From: Trichopria drosophilae
Lineage: Eukaryota; Arthropoda; Insecta; Hymenoptera; Diapriidae
Assembly: GCA_030407085.1 (NCBI GenBank)
Contig: CM059584.1
Location: 139,490,001 to 139,554,000, forward strand
Length of the DNA stretch: 64,000 bases
Direction: 5' to 3'
Shown here: positions 37,641-49,999 of the stretch, piece by piece
Position numbering within the stretch: position 1 is the first letter of the stretch
Layout of the letters: the number at the start of each line of letters is the position of its first letter
Position numbers and translations under genes: made by a program
Notes under the pieces: generated by a model
Seen by the model: only the letters and a program-made list of their open reading frames with translations
Database searches by the model: none
What the model was told of the DNA's origin: nothing

Positions 37641-40475
37641 ATTTAAATTCTACAGCTTTTTGTCCCAGAGGCCACAAGGAAGTATTATGACTTATCATTC
37701 GAAATATCATTTATTATAACCATAATCCCGAAAAAGTAATTCACATATAAAAGTATCTTTTCACTTGCAAACTTAATTATGGAAGAAATTACCATGCTAA
37801 ATTTCAATGAAATTGAAAATATATTATCTACATAAATATCTCACAGCAATTCCGTTTATTATTTTCAATTCGCATTCATATACGATTATATATATCGAAT
37901 TTTTCTCTATTATTACCTACATTACTAAAACTGCATTCCTTTATAGCAAACAATTCACGCAATACAACAGATTAAATAGAACAAAGTTATACTTGTGTTC
38001 GAAACTCCCGGTGTTCTTACGACTTGCGAGAAAGGCGTTTGAATCGCAACTAGATGCGCCACCCTACGGTGGGCGTTCGAATTAACTGTTCTGGGCAATT
38101 CAGCCGAACCATATGGCGACGCATAGTAACGGCAATTACAACAAGGCTCTATTAAATTTCTTCATATCTAAATACTTCAAGTTTTCAAAATCTCTGTAGA
38201 AAATATTAGAAAGTATTTTTTACTTTACTTTTTATAAAACTTGACTAGATACATGTCGATAAGTATTCGAACACTAGTAAAAATCAGAATTATTCGAATA
38301 AAACACAATTAATAGTGCATACAATTAATATACATAAATTTGAATGAATATTTGCTTTTAATCCTTGGTTCATAATTTAAAATTAGTTCTTAAACTGTTG
38401 ACGGCTTATAATTACCGTTAATAAATCCCAAATGATTATTGTATCCCTCATTAGGATGGAAAATTTTAAAAATTAGTAAATGACTCAAATTATGACATTA
38501 CACCATAACTATTTTACAATCAATAATATGAATTTACAAATTAAATAAATATTAAAAATGATATTACTACAGATCCAAATCTGCATATACGAGTTTAAAT
38601 GGTAAATTTATATCCGGATATGAATTTATCTTGATTTATATTACATTGCTTTACTCAGCACTACATGCTTGTGAATTAAATCAATAATGTGCAACTTACT
38701 ACGAGCAGGATAACGAAAAGGTGTATCAGCAAGAAACTTACCTGCAAAAGGAAAGAAAATATTTAATATATAAGACTAATTACAATATTTGTATTATAAT
38801 TTGAACATTTTATTTCTAATAATAATTAATATTCATTACAAATTGACGTTTAATGTCAACTGTACCTTTAGTTACATTCTCTGTGCTTTTAATTATTTCT
38901 ATTAAAATTAAACTAATTTAATATACGTAAATAAACTTTTGTACGGTCGGACTTTGTAAAGTTCAATTCTTTCATATATTTTTAGATATATTATGTGTTA
39001 GCACGAATGTGTTTATTTATCACAACCTCTTATAATCGGGAGATTTCTCTTAAGATACGTCACTTCCTAGCGTGTTTACTTCGACACACACAAAGTAGAT
39101 TTTTAACGCTCCGGGAGTAGAACTTGATTTTGCGCCCTGCAGTGAAATATTCGGGCGCAAATTGTCGAGGCCCACACCCATCATATTAAAAAATATCGTG
39201 TGCAACATGATATACTATTTTTGCATAATATAATAATATCAAACCCTTTAATTTGAATTATTTTCCATGCATACATTTTTTTTAATCGTAAAAACTGCAA
39301 AATAAGCATTTTTATTTTAAATTGTGCAATAAATCAAAATATCTATGGTAGAAATTCTAACCATTTTTATTGGATTCCATTGTCTAGCCAAGATAAGTAG
39401 TTTAGAAGTATACATATTGAAAATGTTGATAAACCAGACAATAACTACACTGTTTAAAAAAGGACATAACATTTAATGAAACTGTAAGGGAAGAAAATTT
39501 CAAACAGGAAAATTAAAAATAAGTAATGTTGTTCATGATTTGTCGATATGTGTGTAGACGTTATTATTAATAAAGTTGTTTAAAATCTGGAAGTTTTCTA
39601 ATCGGTTGAAATTTTACATTATTTGATGTTTAGGATCACAATGTTTGATCATTTATTTCTAACGTAACAAAAAAATTAAATCTCCAACTTTCTTCAAAAT
39701 GAATTTTATTTGAAACCCTTTTGATCAAAACTCATCATTTGTCTTGTTTCTTAAATTTAAAAAATGTATTATTGTAATCGTCATTTTGTACCATTTGACT
39801 TACACTTGTACTGTAATATTCCTAACTACATTAGCAATCAAAAACATTAATAAATATTATTTATTAAATTAAATAATTAATGATACACTTTCATCAGATT
39901 ATTATTTTAAACCTCAAATTGATTTTGCTAATTTCATTTGGTATAATAAAAAAAGATATCGGTTACAAAGTGAACAATAATTAATATTTGAAGTTTTAAA
40001 ATTATAAATAAACCGTATCAAATATTTCGAAATCAGCAGTCTGACATAGAAAGTATATAAATATTTTTTCGAGTTTCCGGCAATAACTACAATTTTCAAT
40101 AACGTATATGACATTTCCGAAAGATTTCCTTGCAATCTATTGAAAATGGCTGGGGATTGCGTCGCTGAATACCTGAAAAGTTCGTATTTCTGACTTTAGT
40201 ACACGAATCTGTCGTTCAATCCTCAGTTACGTTGAAATTTTGTTGAGATATGGCAGAGAATACTTAATATTCTGCAATTTAACTGCAATTTTTATTAAAA
40301 ATAACTAAACACCTTCCATTTTCATTTAAGTCATACTTGTAGTTTTTTATTAATCATTTAAATTTTAATTAAAATTTAATTTAATGTGAAATTAATTATT
40401 AAAATATTATTGTGATGTACCAAATTAAAAAATATGGGGATGAGATATTAAAGAATGTTTTTAATTTCATATAAA
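37641..40475. other. Non-coding, AT-rich
   Basis: No supported gene. A short hairpin TTTGCGCCC/GGGCGCAAA lies at 39129-39161. At 40146 an ATG in good context (GAAAATGGCT) opens MAGDCVAEYLKS but has only a weak donor; it is a possible but unproven upstream exon for the micropeptide at 40489. Confidence 0.4.
39129..39161. repeat. GC-rich short hairpin
   Basis: A perfect 9-bp stem TTTGCGCCC/GGGCGCAAA with a 15-nt loop sits in a locally CpG-elevated patch at 39050-39180. Confidence 0.5.
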
Positions 40476-40488
40476 CTTTTCTTCACAG

Positions 40489-40698
40489 ATGTCGCAAAAT
40501 ATATTGGAAAAGAAAACGGAAAAATATACCAATGATTACATTCGATGGTTGTACATAGTTTATGGAATTCTACAACTTATCGTCTTATTAGTTGATTATT
40601 TTTTTTTGAGGATTAAGCTACCAGCGAAGCATGCGAAACTACACAAGACGAATAGCTTACTACCACATTACGCAGCTTTTGTCGATTGGATCACGTGA
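40489..40698 (+). CDS. Small single-pass membrane protein (69 aa), probable last coding exon
   Basis: The frame opens with ATG directly after a strong splice acceptor (CTTTTCTTCACAG at 40476-40488) and runs 69 codons to TGA. The protein has a charged N-terminus (about residues 1-19), one hydrophobic segment WLYIVYGILQLIVLLVDYFF (about residues 20-39), and a basic stretch RIKLPAKHAKLHK just after it. That arrangement suggests a single-pass membrane micropeptide with the basic side in the cytosol. AATAAA poly(A) signals at 40931-40936 and 40995-41000 fit a compact 3' UTR. An acceptor abutting the ATG implies a 5' UTR or coding exon further left, which I could not place. I do not recognise the family. 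Chance occurrence is possible because the region is AT-rich. Confidence 0.45.
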   Translation: MSQNILEKKTEKYTNDYIRWLYIVYGILQLIVLLVDYFFLRIKLPAKHAKLHKTNSLLPHYAAFVDWIT

Positions 40699-40930
40699 AA
40701 ATCATGGATAAATCAACTTATAACTACCGTTCATTGTAACAAATTCAAGAACACGAAAACAATGACAAATTATGCAATGTAATTGATACTTAAATTATGT
40801 TATTAAGAAAAACTACAATTTTCCGTTATGACGTTGTCATTTTGGTGCATTGGTATTGAAGTAAAAATGTCTGCTCCTGTTTATTCGTTGTTATTGCTCA
40901 TCTTATATTTATTTGAGGCTTTTGCCAGTA

Positions 40931-41000
40931 AATAAAAGATTTGCATAAATAATTGCAAAAATTATTAGGGATCTATACATAACCATTTTTTCATAATAAA
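40931..41000 (+). terminator. Candidate poly(A) signals for the membrane micropeptide
   Basis: AATAAA occurs at 40931-40936 and again at 40995-41000, about 230 and 300 bp after the stop codon at 40698. In AT-rich DNA this hexamer is common by chance, so the assignment rests on the upstream reading frame being real. Confidence 0.25.
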
Positions 41001-44000
41001 ACTTTATCAAATACGCATAATATTACATTGTTACACAAGTGCGCAAACTGGGTAATTCACGCACGAGTGAAACGAGTTTTGTAACTTCGTAAGAGAGTTA
41101 TTTCGCACACTGATTGAGTGTTACACTAGGGTCTGAAGTACAGTCAGCAAATAGAGTACTTCGTGCACTAACAGCAGTGTGCGAAATTGAACTTCACTCA
41201 CAAAGTTGGAAAACATTTTGTTTGATATTTTAATGCAATCTTAAGTTTCAGAAATATTGCTGAAAAATCACCTTTTTGTTAGTTTGCTTAACTACAGAAC
41301 ACGTTCATTATTAGTCAGTTTTAGTTAAATTCATGTTTTTAGCTTCAAGCATATCGACAAGTTTGCCAATTCTACTATCATTAATAAAGGATTACTTTAG
41401 CAGTATTTATTTTACGTTTTTATAACAGAACTGTTACCATCTCAGTTTGAACGAGGTAATATGATGTTAAATATGATGTTAAGAATTTATCATCCGGTAA
41501 TATCATTAAGTAATTTGATATTGAAAAGAATTTATCGATCTTTGGATCATGATTAATTAAAGGTAGATAAAAGAAAACTCTCCTCTTAACGTTTCGACGG
41601 CCATGCTGGTCCTCATCAGAAAACAAAGTTAAAATTAAGTTAGAACTTGGATGACAGTAAATTCTGTATTGCCATGTCAGAATGTTAAAGGTGACTGGTT
41701 GAATGAGGTAATTGTATGAACAATAATTACATAAAATGTTACCATAATTATTAAACTAAAAGTTCTACTAACGAACGATAACGTTTATCTTGCGATAAAA
41801 CAATAAAAATTCAGTTAAATATATTGTTCATCATGGGTCTTATAATGTGGCCAGGGACTGTAAGTTAAGTGATACGTTTTTGGTAACCTGATTAAATAAA
41901 ATACTAACTGAACATTAAGAAAATACTTTAAAAGAATAAAAAGTCAAGCATTTATTAGTTTTGATAACTATTGTAGTCAGCCCAATCAAATCTACATTAC
42001 ACAAACTATTCATTTAAATGCTTATCAAGTTAATCTACACAGTCTTATGGCTCATCAAAAGTCGGAATTTATTGGATGTTTAACAAAATAAACGTGTTGT
42101 ATTACTCTTTGCCTTCACCTATTTCGCAGTGTTTTATAAAAGTTTTATTGGAAAGTTAGCTTTCGTGGAAAAAATCTCAAAATTATGTTTATGTATATAC
42201 ACTTTTATTTTTTCCTCAAATTTGGAAAGTTTTATAAATAATTGAAAAGAACAATTAAAGGGTCATCTCGGAACATACTATAATTTTGCAGAATTCTTAA
42301 AAAAATATTTCCACATTTTCATAAATGGTAAAAATACACAGAGATAAAAAGTCTTACAATCAGGGCCGACTTCTTTTAAAAATTGACTTCAATTTAGCCA
42401 TTAAATCAGAATATGGTCTTAGAACAAATTCTTGCTGCCTTGAACTTCAAAAGAAAACATTTGCATTTCTCATTTTAAAACTAAATGGCTTAGAACAAGC
42501 ACTGTTCGCGATGAACCCAAAGTAGTATTTATTAACAGCTTAAAATGTGACGATCATGATGATTGTTTTATGATTTTTGGGTAAATTTTTCTTCAGACCG
42601 CAAGAAAGGCGCACATTAAACGACAATTGCGATCTTTTTTGAGACATATACTCAAGAGGAGTAAACAACATAAACAATAACCGTCTTGCAAGACGAAACA
42701 TGTTCAGTCACCCGACGATATTGGTGAGCAGATTTTTTATCACATCCAACCACACGAAAGGGTTTATGCATTTTTTAAGGAAAGTTGTGCCTCGTGACAA
42801 TATTATAGAAAATAAGAAGTTATGTTCCATTTCCGTTTGGAATTGATAACTGCAGGAGTGCAGTAAGGCGATCAAAATTTTTTCTTGGAGTGAGAGGAGC
42901 TGCTTTAAATACCTTCAGTGAAATCGATTTATGATTTTCAAAATGGAAAGTATGTTTGTGTTAAACGAATTCCCCTGAATCCATTCATTATTGTTATAAA
43001 ATTAAATAAATTTAAACTAAATCCCCTTTTTCGTGTATTTCATTTTTTACTTTCTATAGTGATCGATTCAGCCAATCGGAATTGAAGGTTTCGTTTATTG
43101 AATTTAATGAATTTCTTCTTTTATATCTCTATTCTCTAGATTATTTTGATCAATGCCACTTATTTAGGATCTAAATGTGAAATTATCAAAAATTATCCTC
43201 TGATGTCATTAAGGCAATTTCTCAAATTCAATCAGTCTCAAAGCTCACCAACTTCTTCACACTTTTCGGAAATACGAAGGCAACGACTTGACACCACTGT
43301 TTCATTAAGAAGATCGTAGGGATGATCGGGCAATAGTACATCCTCGGAAACCCATCAGATATCCGGAGTTGCCAACTTCAGCCATCCGCCAGAAGTTGAA
43401 CAGACGATTAGAAGACATTCCCGGATGCTCTAGAATTCAGCAGCGAAACTTTCCGTCTGCTTTCGAAAGCAATCGGCTCCTCAGCCATTAGCAAAATTAT
43501 TGTGCGAAATCCGCATATATCTCGCGCGTAATAATCGTCGAAAATAATTGGAAAATTTTGCCGGCGGCTTTTCAACGACGAGTCTACCAGAAGTTTATCG
43601 ATGCGGATCCATTTTATATCATTGTTCTCCGCTTAACGTACCTAGGAAGATGTTCGAGAATTTCCTGAGGGTTGCATCCTCGAAGTTGCCAAAGAAACAC
43701 GCATCTTCTTGCGGTGATGTTCGACACGACTTTTATTCAATTAATATAACGAGATGCCAACCAGCAACTGGTAACTTTAGAATTATTAAGTGATGTTATG
43801 AATTTCGCCGGAATTTTCGGGCTTTGTTGTGAATGAAATTCAATTTCACTTGTAACAATGAATATTGATTATTTATCTTGCGGTTATAAAATGATTACAA
43901 ATTCAAAGTCAAAATTATGAAAATCAAAAGGACTCCAACGAACCAATTAGACAAATCAACTTTCCCAATGTTTAATGCCAATTTTAATGCTCTAAGTCAA

Positions 44001-45140
44001 ACTTTCAAAATTTGGAAAGACTCATTAGTAACGTCCAAAATTTACATCATTTTTTATGAAAGTCCGATTAACGATCTGTCCTGCGATATATTATTATTTA
44101 GACCAGACATTCATCCATTTAAAGTACCCAAACTATGAAAAATATCATATCTCTGCAAAAAAGTAACTATTTATGATTTGCCGCTAAAGGAACTTGCATC
44201 TCCAGTTAAAAAAACATCCCATACGATATATTAAATACGTAAAGCAAAAAATCTCGTTTAAAAAGTTATACATCTCCCTTACAAAACCAGAGATCGGTAC
44301 AAATACGTGAAAGAGATGAGAAACGGGAAGGTTTCTACTAAAAGATACCGATCCAAGTTCCTTTCCGAGCTAAATTTCCTTCCTGATATAAGGTTTTCTA
44401 TTAGTGACTTCCTTTGAAAGATTTTTCCGCTTCGTAAAATTTCGTTTCAAACTTGCTGAGCGGGCTTCGATTTTATCACCGTGTCCGATTGATGAAAGGA
44501 AGCTAATTATCCGCTTCCAGTCGATTACGATCGTTGATCGTATGTAAGAAGACAAAATGATTTTAAAAAAATAATTACTGAAATTTAACTATCTGTATTC
44601 TTTCCTTCACGTAAATGTAATATGAAATACTTTTGCACAGGAATTGGAACCTTATCGTCACTCTATTGCTTAAATAAATACGCATCAAACAATTATTTTC
44701 CATTATATTTCATTCTAATAATAATAAAAGATTTCATAAAATAATGGTTGTATCCATTGGATGGATTATTTTTTAAAATTAGATTGAAAATTCAGTGTTT
44801 TTTTAACAAATTTCTGTATGAACTAGAACTTACAAATTAAATAAGCTCTAGAACATATAAATTATCAAGAATAATTTATTAAATTTTACATAACCTATAC
44901 ACAGGTTAAAATTATATAGACACATATTTTTATATTTTTAAAAAATACAATACAGAAATGCGAAAATTCAATTATCAAAATAGAAGTCGCGGTAGACATT
45001 TTAATGATTGTTTTTTAAATAATATTTTTATGAAAAAAAATAGGACCAAACGCGAGATATTCGCTGCGCCGGGAATTGAAAAACGGACTTTTGATTGCCA
45101 AGAGAACAACAAAAATAATACACTTCTTTACTTTTGAAAA
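41001..45140. other. Non-coding with small CpG-elevated patches
   Basis: No gene is supported. Around 41035-41215, GCAC/GTGCG-rich words are repeated in both orientations. A GTTTCGACGGCCATGCTGGT segment at 41590 belongs to the dispersed GAAACGTCGA-type repeat. GC is raised at 43250-43760 and 44340-44560 without recognisable frames. Confidence 0.4.
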
Positions 45141-45158
45141 ATATTTCGATGGCAGGTA

Positions 45159-45240
45159 CGAAGAACCGGTCATCTCAAACGTGTGGCGAAAATCCAGACC
45201 ACTCGGGTTTGGGACGAAGAACAGGACATTTCAAAAGTTG
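45159..45240. repeat. Inverted outlying copies of the 29-bp minisatellite unit
   Basis: CGAAGAACCGGTCATCTCAA at about 45159 and GACGAAGAACAGGACATTTC at about 45214 are reverse complements of array units starting at 45269, so the array is flanked on its left by units in opposite orientation. Confidence 0.7.
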
Positions 45241-45268
45241 CTACGATATATTAAATCACAATAGAAAA

Positions 45269-45535
45269 TCTTGAAACGTCCGGTTCTTCGCCGCAAATCC
45301 TGAAATTTGCGGTTCTTCGACGCAAATTCTGAAATGTCAGGTTGTTCGTCGAAAATTGTGAAATGTCCGATTCTTCGTCGCAAATTCTGAAATGTCAGGT
45401 TGTTCGTCGAAAATTCTGAAATGTCCGGTTCTTCGCCACAAATTCTGAAATGTCCGATTCTTCACCGCAAATTCTGAAATGCCTGGTTCATCGTCGAAAA
45501 ACTTTCGAAATGACCGGTTCTTCGTCTCACGTTTG
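45269..45535. repeat. 29-bp minisatellite, about 9 units
   Basis: Units of the form CTGAAATGTCAGGTTGTTCG + TCGAAAATT repeat head to tail about nine times. Units 3 and 5 are identical, and units with TCAGGTTGTTCGTCGAAAA alternate with TCCGRTTCTTCGYCGCAAA, suggesting a two-unit higher-order period. There is no coding frame through the array. Confidence 0.85.
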
Positions 45536-45540
45536 AGATT

Positions 45541-47570
45541 TCAGTTATATATATCGATAAAAATCGATTTTTTAAGTAGACCTCCCAGGAAAATGATCGT
45601 CACTATAGATTTGAAACATTACGCAGAATGAACTAGATGAAACTTTAGTACAGATATTACTAAAGAAATCGGCATATAAGTGAAAAATTGTCCAAATAGA
45701 AATAGAAACAAAATTAATATCACTGGCTGAGCCGAAAGTTTACGTTCTTGACAATATCGCCGTTTACGCAGGGAAGCGCATTTTTATAACTGAGATAAAT
45801 TCCACATAAATAACTAAACTAAAGTAGAAAACTAATGACCTGACAAATAGTTACGACCTAATATTACGGAGCGTGATATTCTTCGGATGAAATACGCTTT
45901 CCTCCGGTGTGATGGTGCTACACCGCCAAGTGGATCGAAAGGGGGGAATCCCCGAGGCGCAAGATAGCTCCCCTAATTCCGCAACATTTTTGGATTCAGC
46001 CGTCTCGCACGTACGGCATGCAAATACACTGAAGTACGCCCGGAATATATCACCGCTTGAAAAATATTACCAAAATTACGATAATGCAGCAGATGGTAGA
46101 CGTATAAGGATGAAGGTAAGAGGCACATTTGTTGAAATTCTGCCATAAATTTACCTCCCATATAAATAAAATACACATTCGATATTTTATAAACATCACA
46201 TTAGAACTTTCTTCGGAGGGTAAGAGCAAAAATGTTTGAATTAACAATTTTGTTTGCCTACAATGTAATTCGCATATGAAATAGAAATTTAATTTTTTTA
46301 ATGCACTACCCAAATAGAAATTAGCCGACTTTTCCCTACTTAATACAGAATACTAGCGATGTACTGGTTAGACCTATCAAACTTGAAGAAACTAGGTAGA
46401 AATCCCTTTGTATTGACCAGTATGCCCACTTTTGTGACTAGTAAATTTACCCTTATTGAATGCTTGGACCAGACCACAAAATGCCAACTATTGAATACAA
46501 TTTCACATTTACTATATTATATTACTATATTAGAAATATAAAAAATACTGATACATAGTCTATAGTATAATTATATTAGCGTTTAAATCGTTTCTTTGTA
46601 ATCTGTGCCCAGAGTTCGAATCTCCGTTGAAGCAGGAATTTTTATTTCTTAAGCATTTGAAGTATAAATTTTCTGTACATGAAAAATCAGTGAAATTTCT
46701 TACTTGATGATTTTTCAGATAAGTGACATGTTATTTGAGTCACTAAAAATCACAAACGCAAACTGAAACTACGCATTAGAATTTACAGTGATTTTTCAAT
46801 ATTAAAAGGGTGAAAGAAATTCGACACTTTATATCCTGTAGTTGTTGAGTACACTCTTTCTGAATGTGACCTCATTTTTCACAAAAATTCAAAATGACGG
46901 CTTCAATACCAAAACATCTCCGTAAAAATGTTTCCTTCCTATGGGGCACTTTTTTCTAATAAAGAATTTTTAATGAACATGGGGGACTAAAATTTAATAA
47001 TTTCCATCGATTGTGTCCGACTATACTTTAAGAATAAACATGACTTTTTATGAAATTCCGTAATTTTTAGGTTCCAAATTATGAATCGGTATCATGATTC
47101 TCTGTGTTTTGTATCATCTTCGCAGAATGAAATTGTTCATGCGCCATTAGCGGCCAATATTTCTTCATATTCACTTTTCCATTAAAAATTAAAATTAAAT
47201 TTGTATCAAAATCACCATTAAAGGCATTAAAACCTGAGTAACAGAAATGTAAACAGCGATTATGAGCTTTAACTTTTAATCAAAGCGCTATTAATTTTTT
47301 ACGACGCTACATTTTCGATGTGGTTTTGGATATATATGCTCTAGAACCATTTAATGCAACCATTAAAAAAGGAAAAAGTGTCATCTTGTACTGTGCTCTA
47401 TATAATTATTGTAAAATATCTAGATTTTTATCCAATTTTTTTGTAGAAAACGAACCTTTCGGACTTGGGAAATGGTTTGTTTATGCAATAAACAACTAAA
47501 AACGTACTACTAATAATTGTAAATTCGAAAGTATGGAGGCAGTTTACTGCCTCATTCGGTTTATGTTATT
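45541..47570. other. Non-coding; island at 45.9-46.1 kb
   Basis: A GC-elevated stretch at 45880-46060 carries a 79-codon plus frame (45909) without recognisable features. GAGTTCGAATCTCCG at 46613 resembles a tRNA T-arm but lacks the rest of a tRNA. At 46870-46900 a CAAAATGACGG word belongs to the YY1-motif repeat. Confidence 0.4.
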
Positions 47571-47727
47571 TACACAGAAAAAAATAAGTCTTAAAATTGT
47601 TACAAATTAAAGTGGCTTAAAATTAGTCCATGTTTAGTGCATAAGTTTGTCTTAAGTTTCACTTTTTGTGACATCTTAAATGTAACCTATCAATGATCTT
47701 AAATTAAGACTTATTTTTTTCAGTGTA
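47571..47727. mobile_element. Short MITE-like element, 157 bp
   Basis: The left end TACACAGAAAAAAATAAGTC and the complement of the right end TACACTGAAAAAAATAAGTC match apart from one base. The terminus is identical to one end of the larger foldback at 29538-29915. The interior is AT-rich with a few CTTAA words. No open frame. Confidence 0.75.
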
Positions 47728-48589
47728 CACTACGCACGGTAATTTGAGTTCTAATAATATGAGTAGAGTTATCAATTTTTTTAAAGACTCATATGTACGA
47801 GAAAAAAGTGTTGCAATTAAACTACCTGCATAATTTCCAAGTATAAGTATTAATAACACGTTTTTGGCCGTTTATAGCATATAAAAATCATTTGCATTGT
47901 CAAAAAGGTTCGTTTGTTAGAAAAAAATCGTGTAAAAATTGAGAATTTTTAATAGTTTAATAGAAAACAGTTTTCCCAAAATCCAGCAAATGCAGAAATG
48001 AAATCTCTCATGCAAATAGTAGAAATTCACTTTTCTCAATCGTAACTCAATTTTCATCGTCTAAAGATATTATTATGACTCCAAGAAATTTATAGAGTAA
48101 AATAGAAAAATATATTTTAATAACATTTATCTTCATATTAAATCCACTGTTTTGGTTATATAGAAAGACAACGGTCTTAGAAATCAGAACTACAATCAAG
48201 GACGTTCCTGCTAGACTGGACTTGCTTTAATTAAGAACATTTTTTTGCAGGATGGTATTATACTAATAATAATTACAATTTTGAATTTGGTGGCTTATAT
48301 TTTGTAATTTCAAAAGGTCGTAATTACATTAATTAAACATAAGATGCTTGAAATATTATCATACGCCCGCCGGAGAAACCATTCTGATTTCCAAACAGTG
48401 GGCTCCTTGAAAACAGATTTTGTAACTAAAATGTTCAAAATACTAAATTAAGGTTAATTATATGAAAAATATGGAGAAACCAGACGATAAAGACGGACAC
48501 AACGGAGGAAGTAACGTAAAGTGTTTGCAGTCGTGTCATAATGCGTTATTATTGCGATAAAGCGTTTGTTTTTTTGATAACCGGTTTAA
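47728..48589. other. Non-coding, AT-rich
   Basis: Nothing supported. Confidence 0.4.
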
Positions 48590-49800
48590 CATCCGCCACT
48601 ATGAATTTCGAAAATCTGGAATCAAATTCGTAATCAAAACCCCAAAAACTACCGAGTAACAAATTTCAATTAGAGCAAGAAACTTTTTTCATTTTTAATC
48701 TCCCATCTTGATTCTGCCATTTTGAATTTAAGAAATCTGGACCCAGATTCATAAACACCAACCACAAATTTTAGCGACTGTAGTCTTACTTTGACGTAAC
48801 ATCAAAGATAGAATAAAATATTCGTAACGTGTTATTATCTGTTTCTACGGCCGCTTTATAAGATACCATGCTCAGAATTTACTTATTTCCACTAGGAAAC
48901 CTAAATTGGCGGTGGTTTTTTGAGAAAAATTCAAAACCGCTAACTTAGAAGTAACAAAGAGTTGTGCAAAATAGCATAAAACTTGTTAAACGTTCAAAAT
49001 GTGCATTAATGCATGCAATGAATTCAAAATAGTGATTACAGGAGAACAATTTTGTTCAAGATTCTAAAATATTCAAATCTCACCCCAAAATGTACGAAAT
49101 TTGGTATTTAGGATTTTTTGCAATCACTGAGTCCAAAATGGTGGATCTAATATGGCCGACAACAGATCAAATGTTTTTCAAAATTTAGGTACGTAATTCA
49201 GTATTTGGAGTTTTTTGAGATTGCTGATTACGAAATTATTTACAGTTTTCTGTTTACTAAAGAACACAGAAATAAAATTTAAATAAAATTTAAATAGATA
49301 CTTTTAAATGTTCATCCACAAAATCCACGATTTAGGATTTTGTAAAACGCTAAACGACTTCATAATCACCGATTCCGACACGCAAATATCGAGTTACCAA
49401 CATTTTGAAAGAAGTTGTGATTCCTTGTCCGCCATGTTGAATCCGACATTTTGGATACTGAAATGCGTAAACAAATTCGTAGTCAACGGTTGCAAAAATT
49501 ACGTAGGTACAGTTTGATAAAAAAAAGTTGAATCTGTGTCTGCCATTTTGGATCCACCATTTTTCACTTTGAAAACTGTCAATAGATTCGTAATCAGCAA
49601 TTTCTAAAACTCCAAATACTAAGTTTCATACATTTTAACCAACATTGTAGTTGTAATTTTTGGATTTTGTGAACCTTCAAACAGATTTCAAGAAACTGAA
49701 TTTTCTACATTTCGGGATGAAATGTGAATATTTTCTGCCAGTAAACAAAATTTGTTTGTGCTGATCATCATTTTTTAGCCGCCATTTTGAATTTCATGTG
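48590..49800. repeat. Array of diverged YY1-motif repeats
   Basis: At least five GCCATTTTG/CAAAATGG-type words occur in both orientations (near 48713, 49135, 49433, 49541 and 49781), usually with GGATC/GATCC beside them and ATTCGTAATCA or GCTGATTACGAA within about 60 bp. The spacing is irregular. It looks like a decayed tandem of the 31-kb repeat. A 69-codon frame at 49308 is chance. Confidence 0.5.
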
Positions 49801-49829
49801 TGTACTGTGAGGAAATTTCTAGCATTCTA

Positions 49830-49890
49830 GGTTAACCTAACCTCAAATAATCTCACTAAACCTAAACTAACCTATCCTCATCTAACTTAA
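49830..49890. repeat. Degenerate AACCTA-rich tract
   Basis: Words such as AACCTAACCT, AAACCTAAACT and CTAACTTAACC are loosely related to the telomere-type repeat at 52498. Confidence 0.4.
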
Positions 49891-49999
49891 CCAATTAAGT
49901 GAATAATGAACATTTTACGAACACTTATTTTGTGATAAAATATGTAATAAAGTAATCATATTAACAATTTCGCCGGCATTTTACGAGAAAAAAAAGGTG

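Noticed and set aside
41420..41626. 68-codon minus frame with SDEDQHGRRNVKRRV
   Set aside because: The N-terminal part is a translation of a dispersed non-coding repeat also seen at 54.6 kb.
46605..46635. tRNA T-arm-like GAGTTCGAATCTCCG
   Set aside because: Only this fragment is present; it may be a SINE remnant but no boundaries or A box were found.
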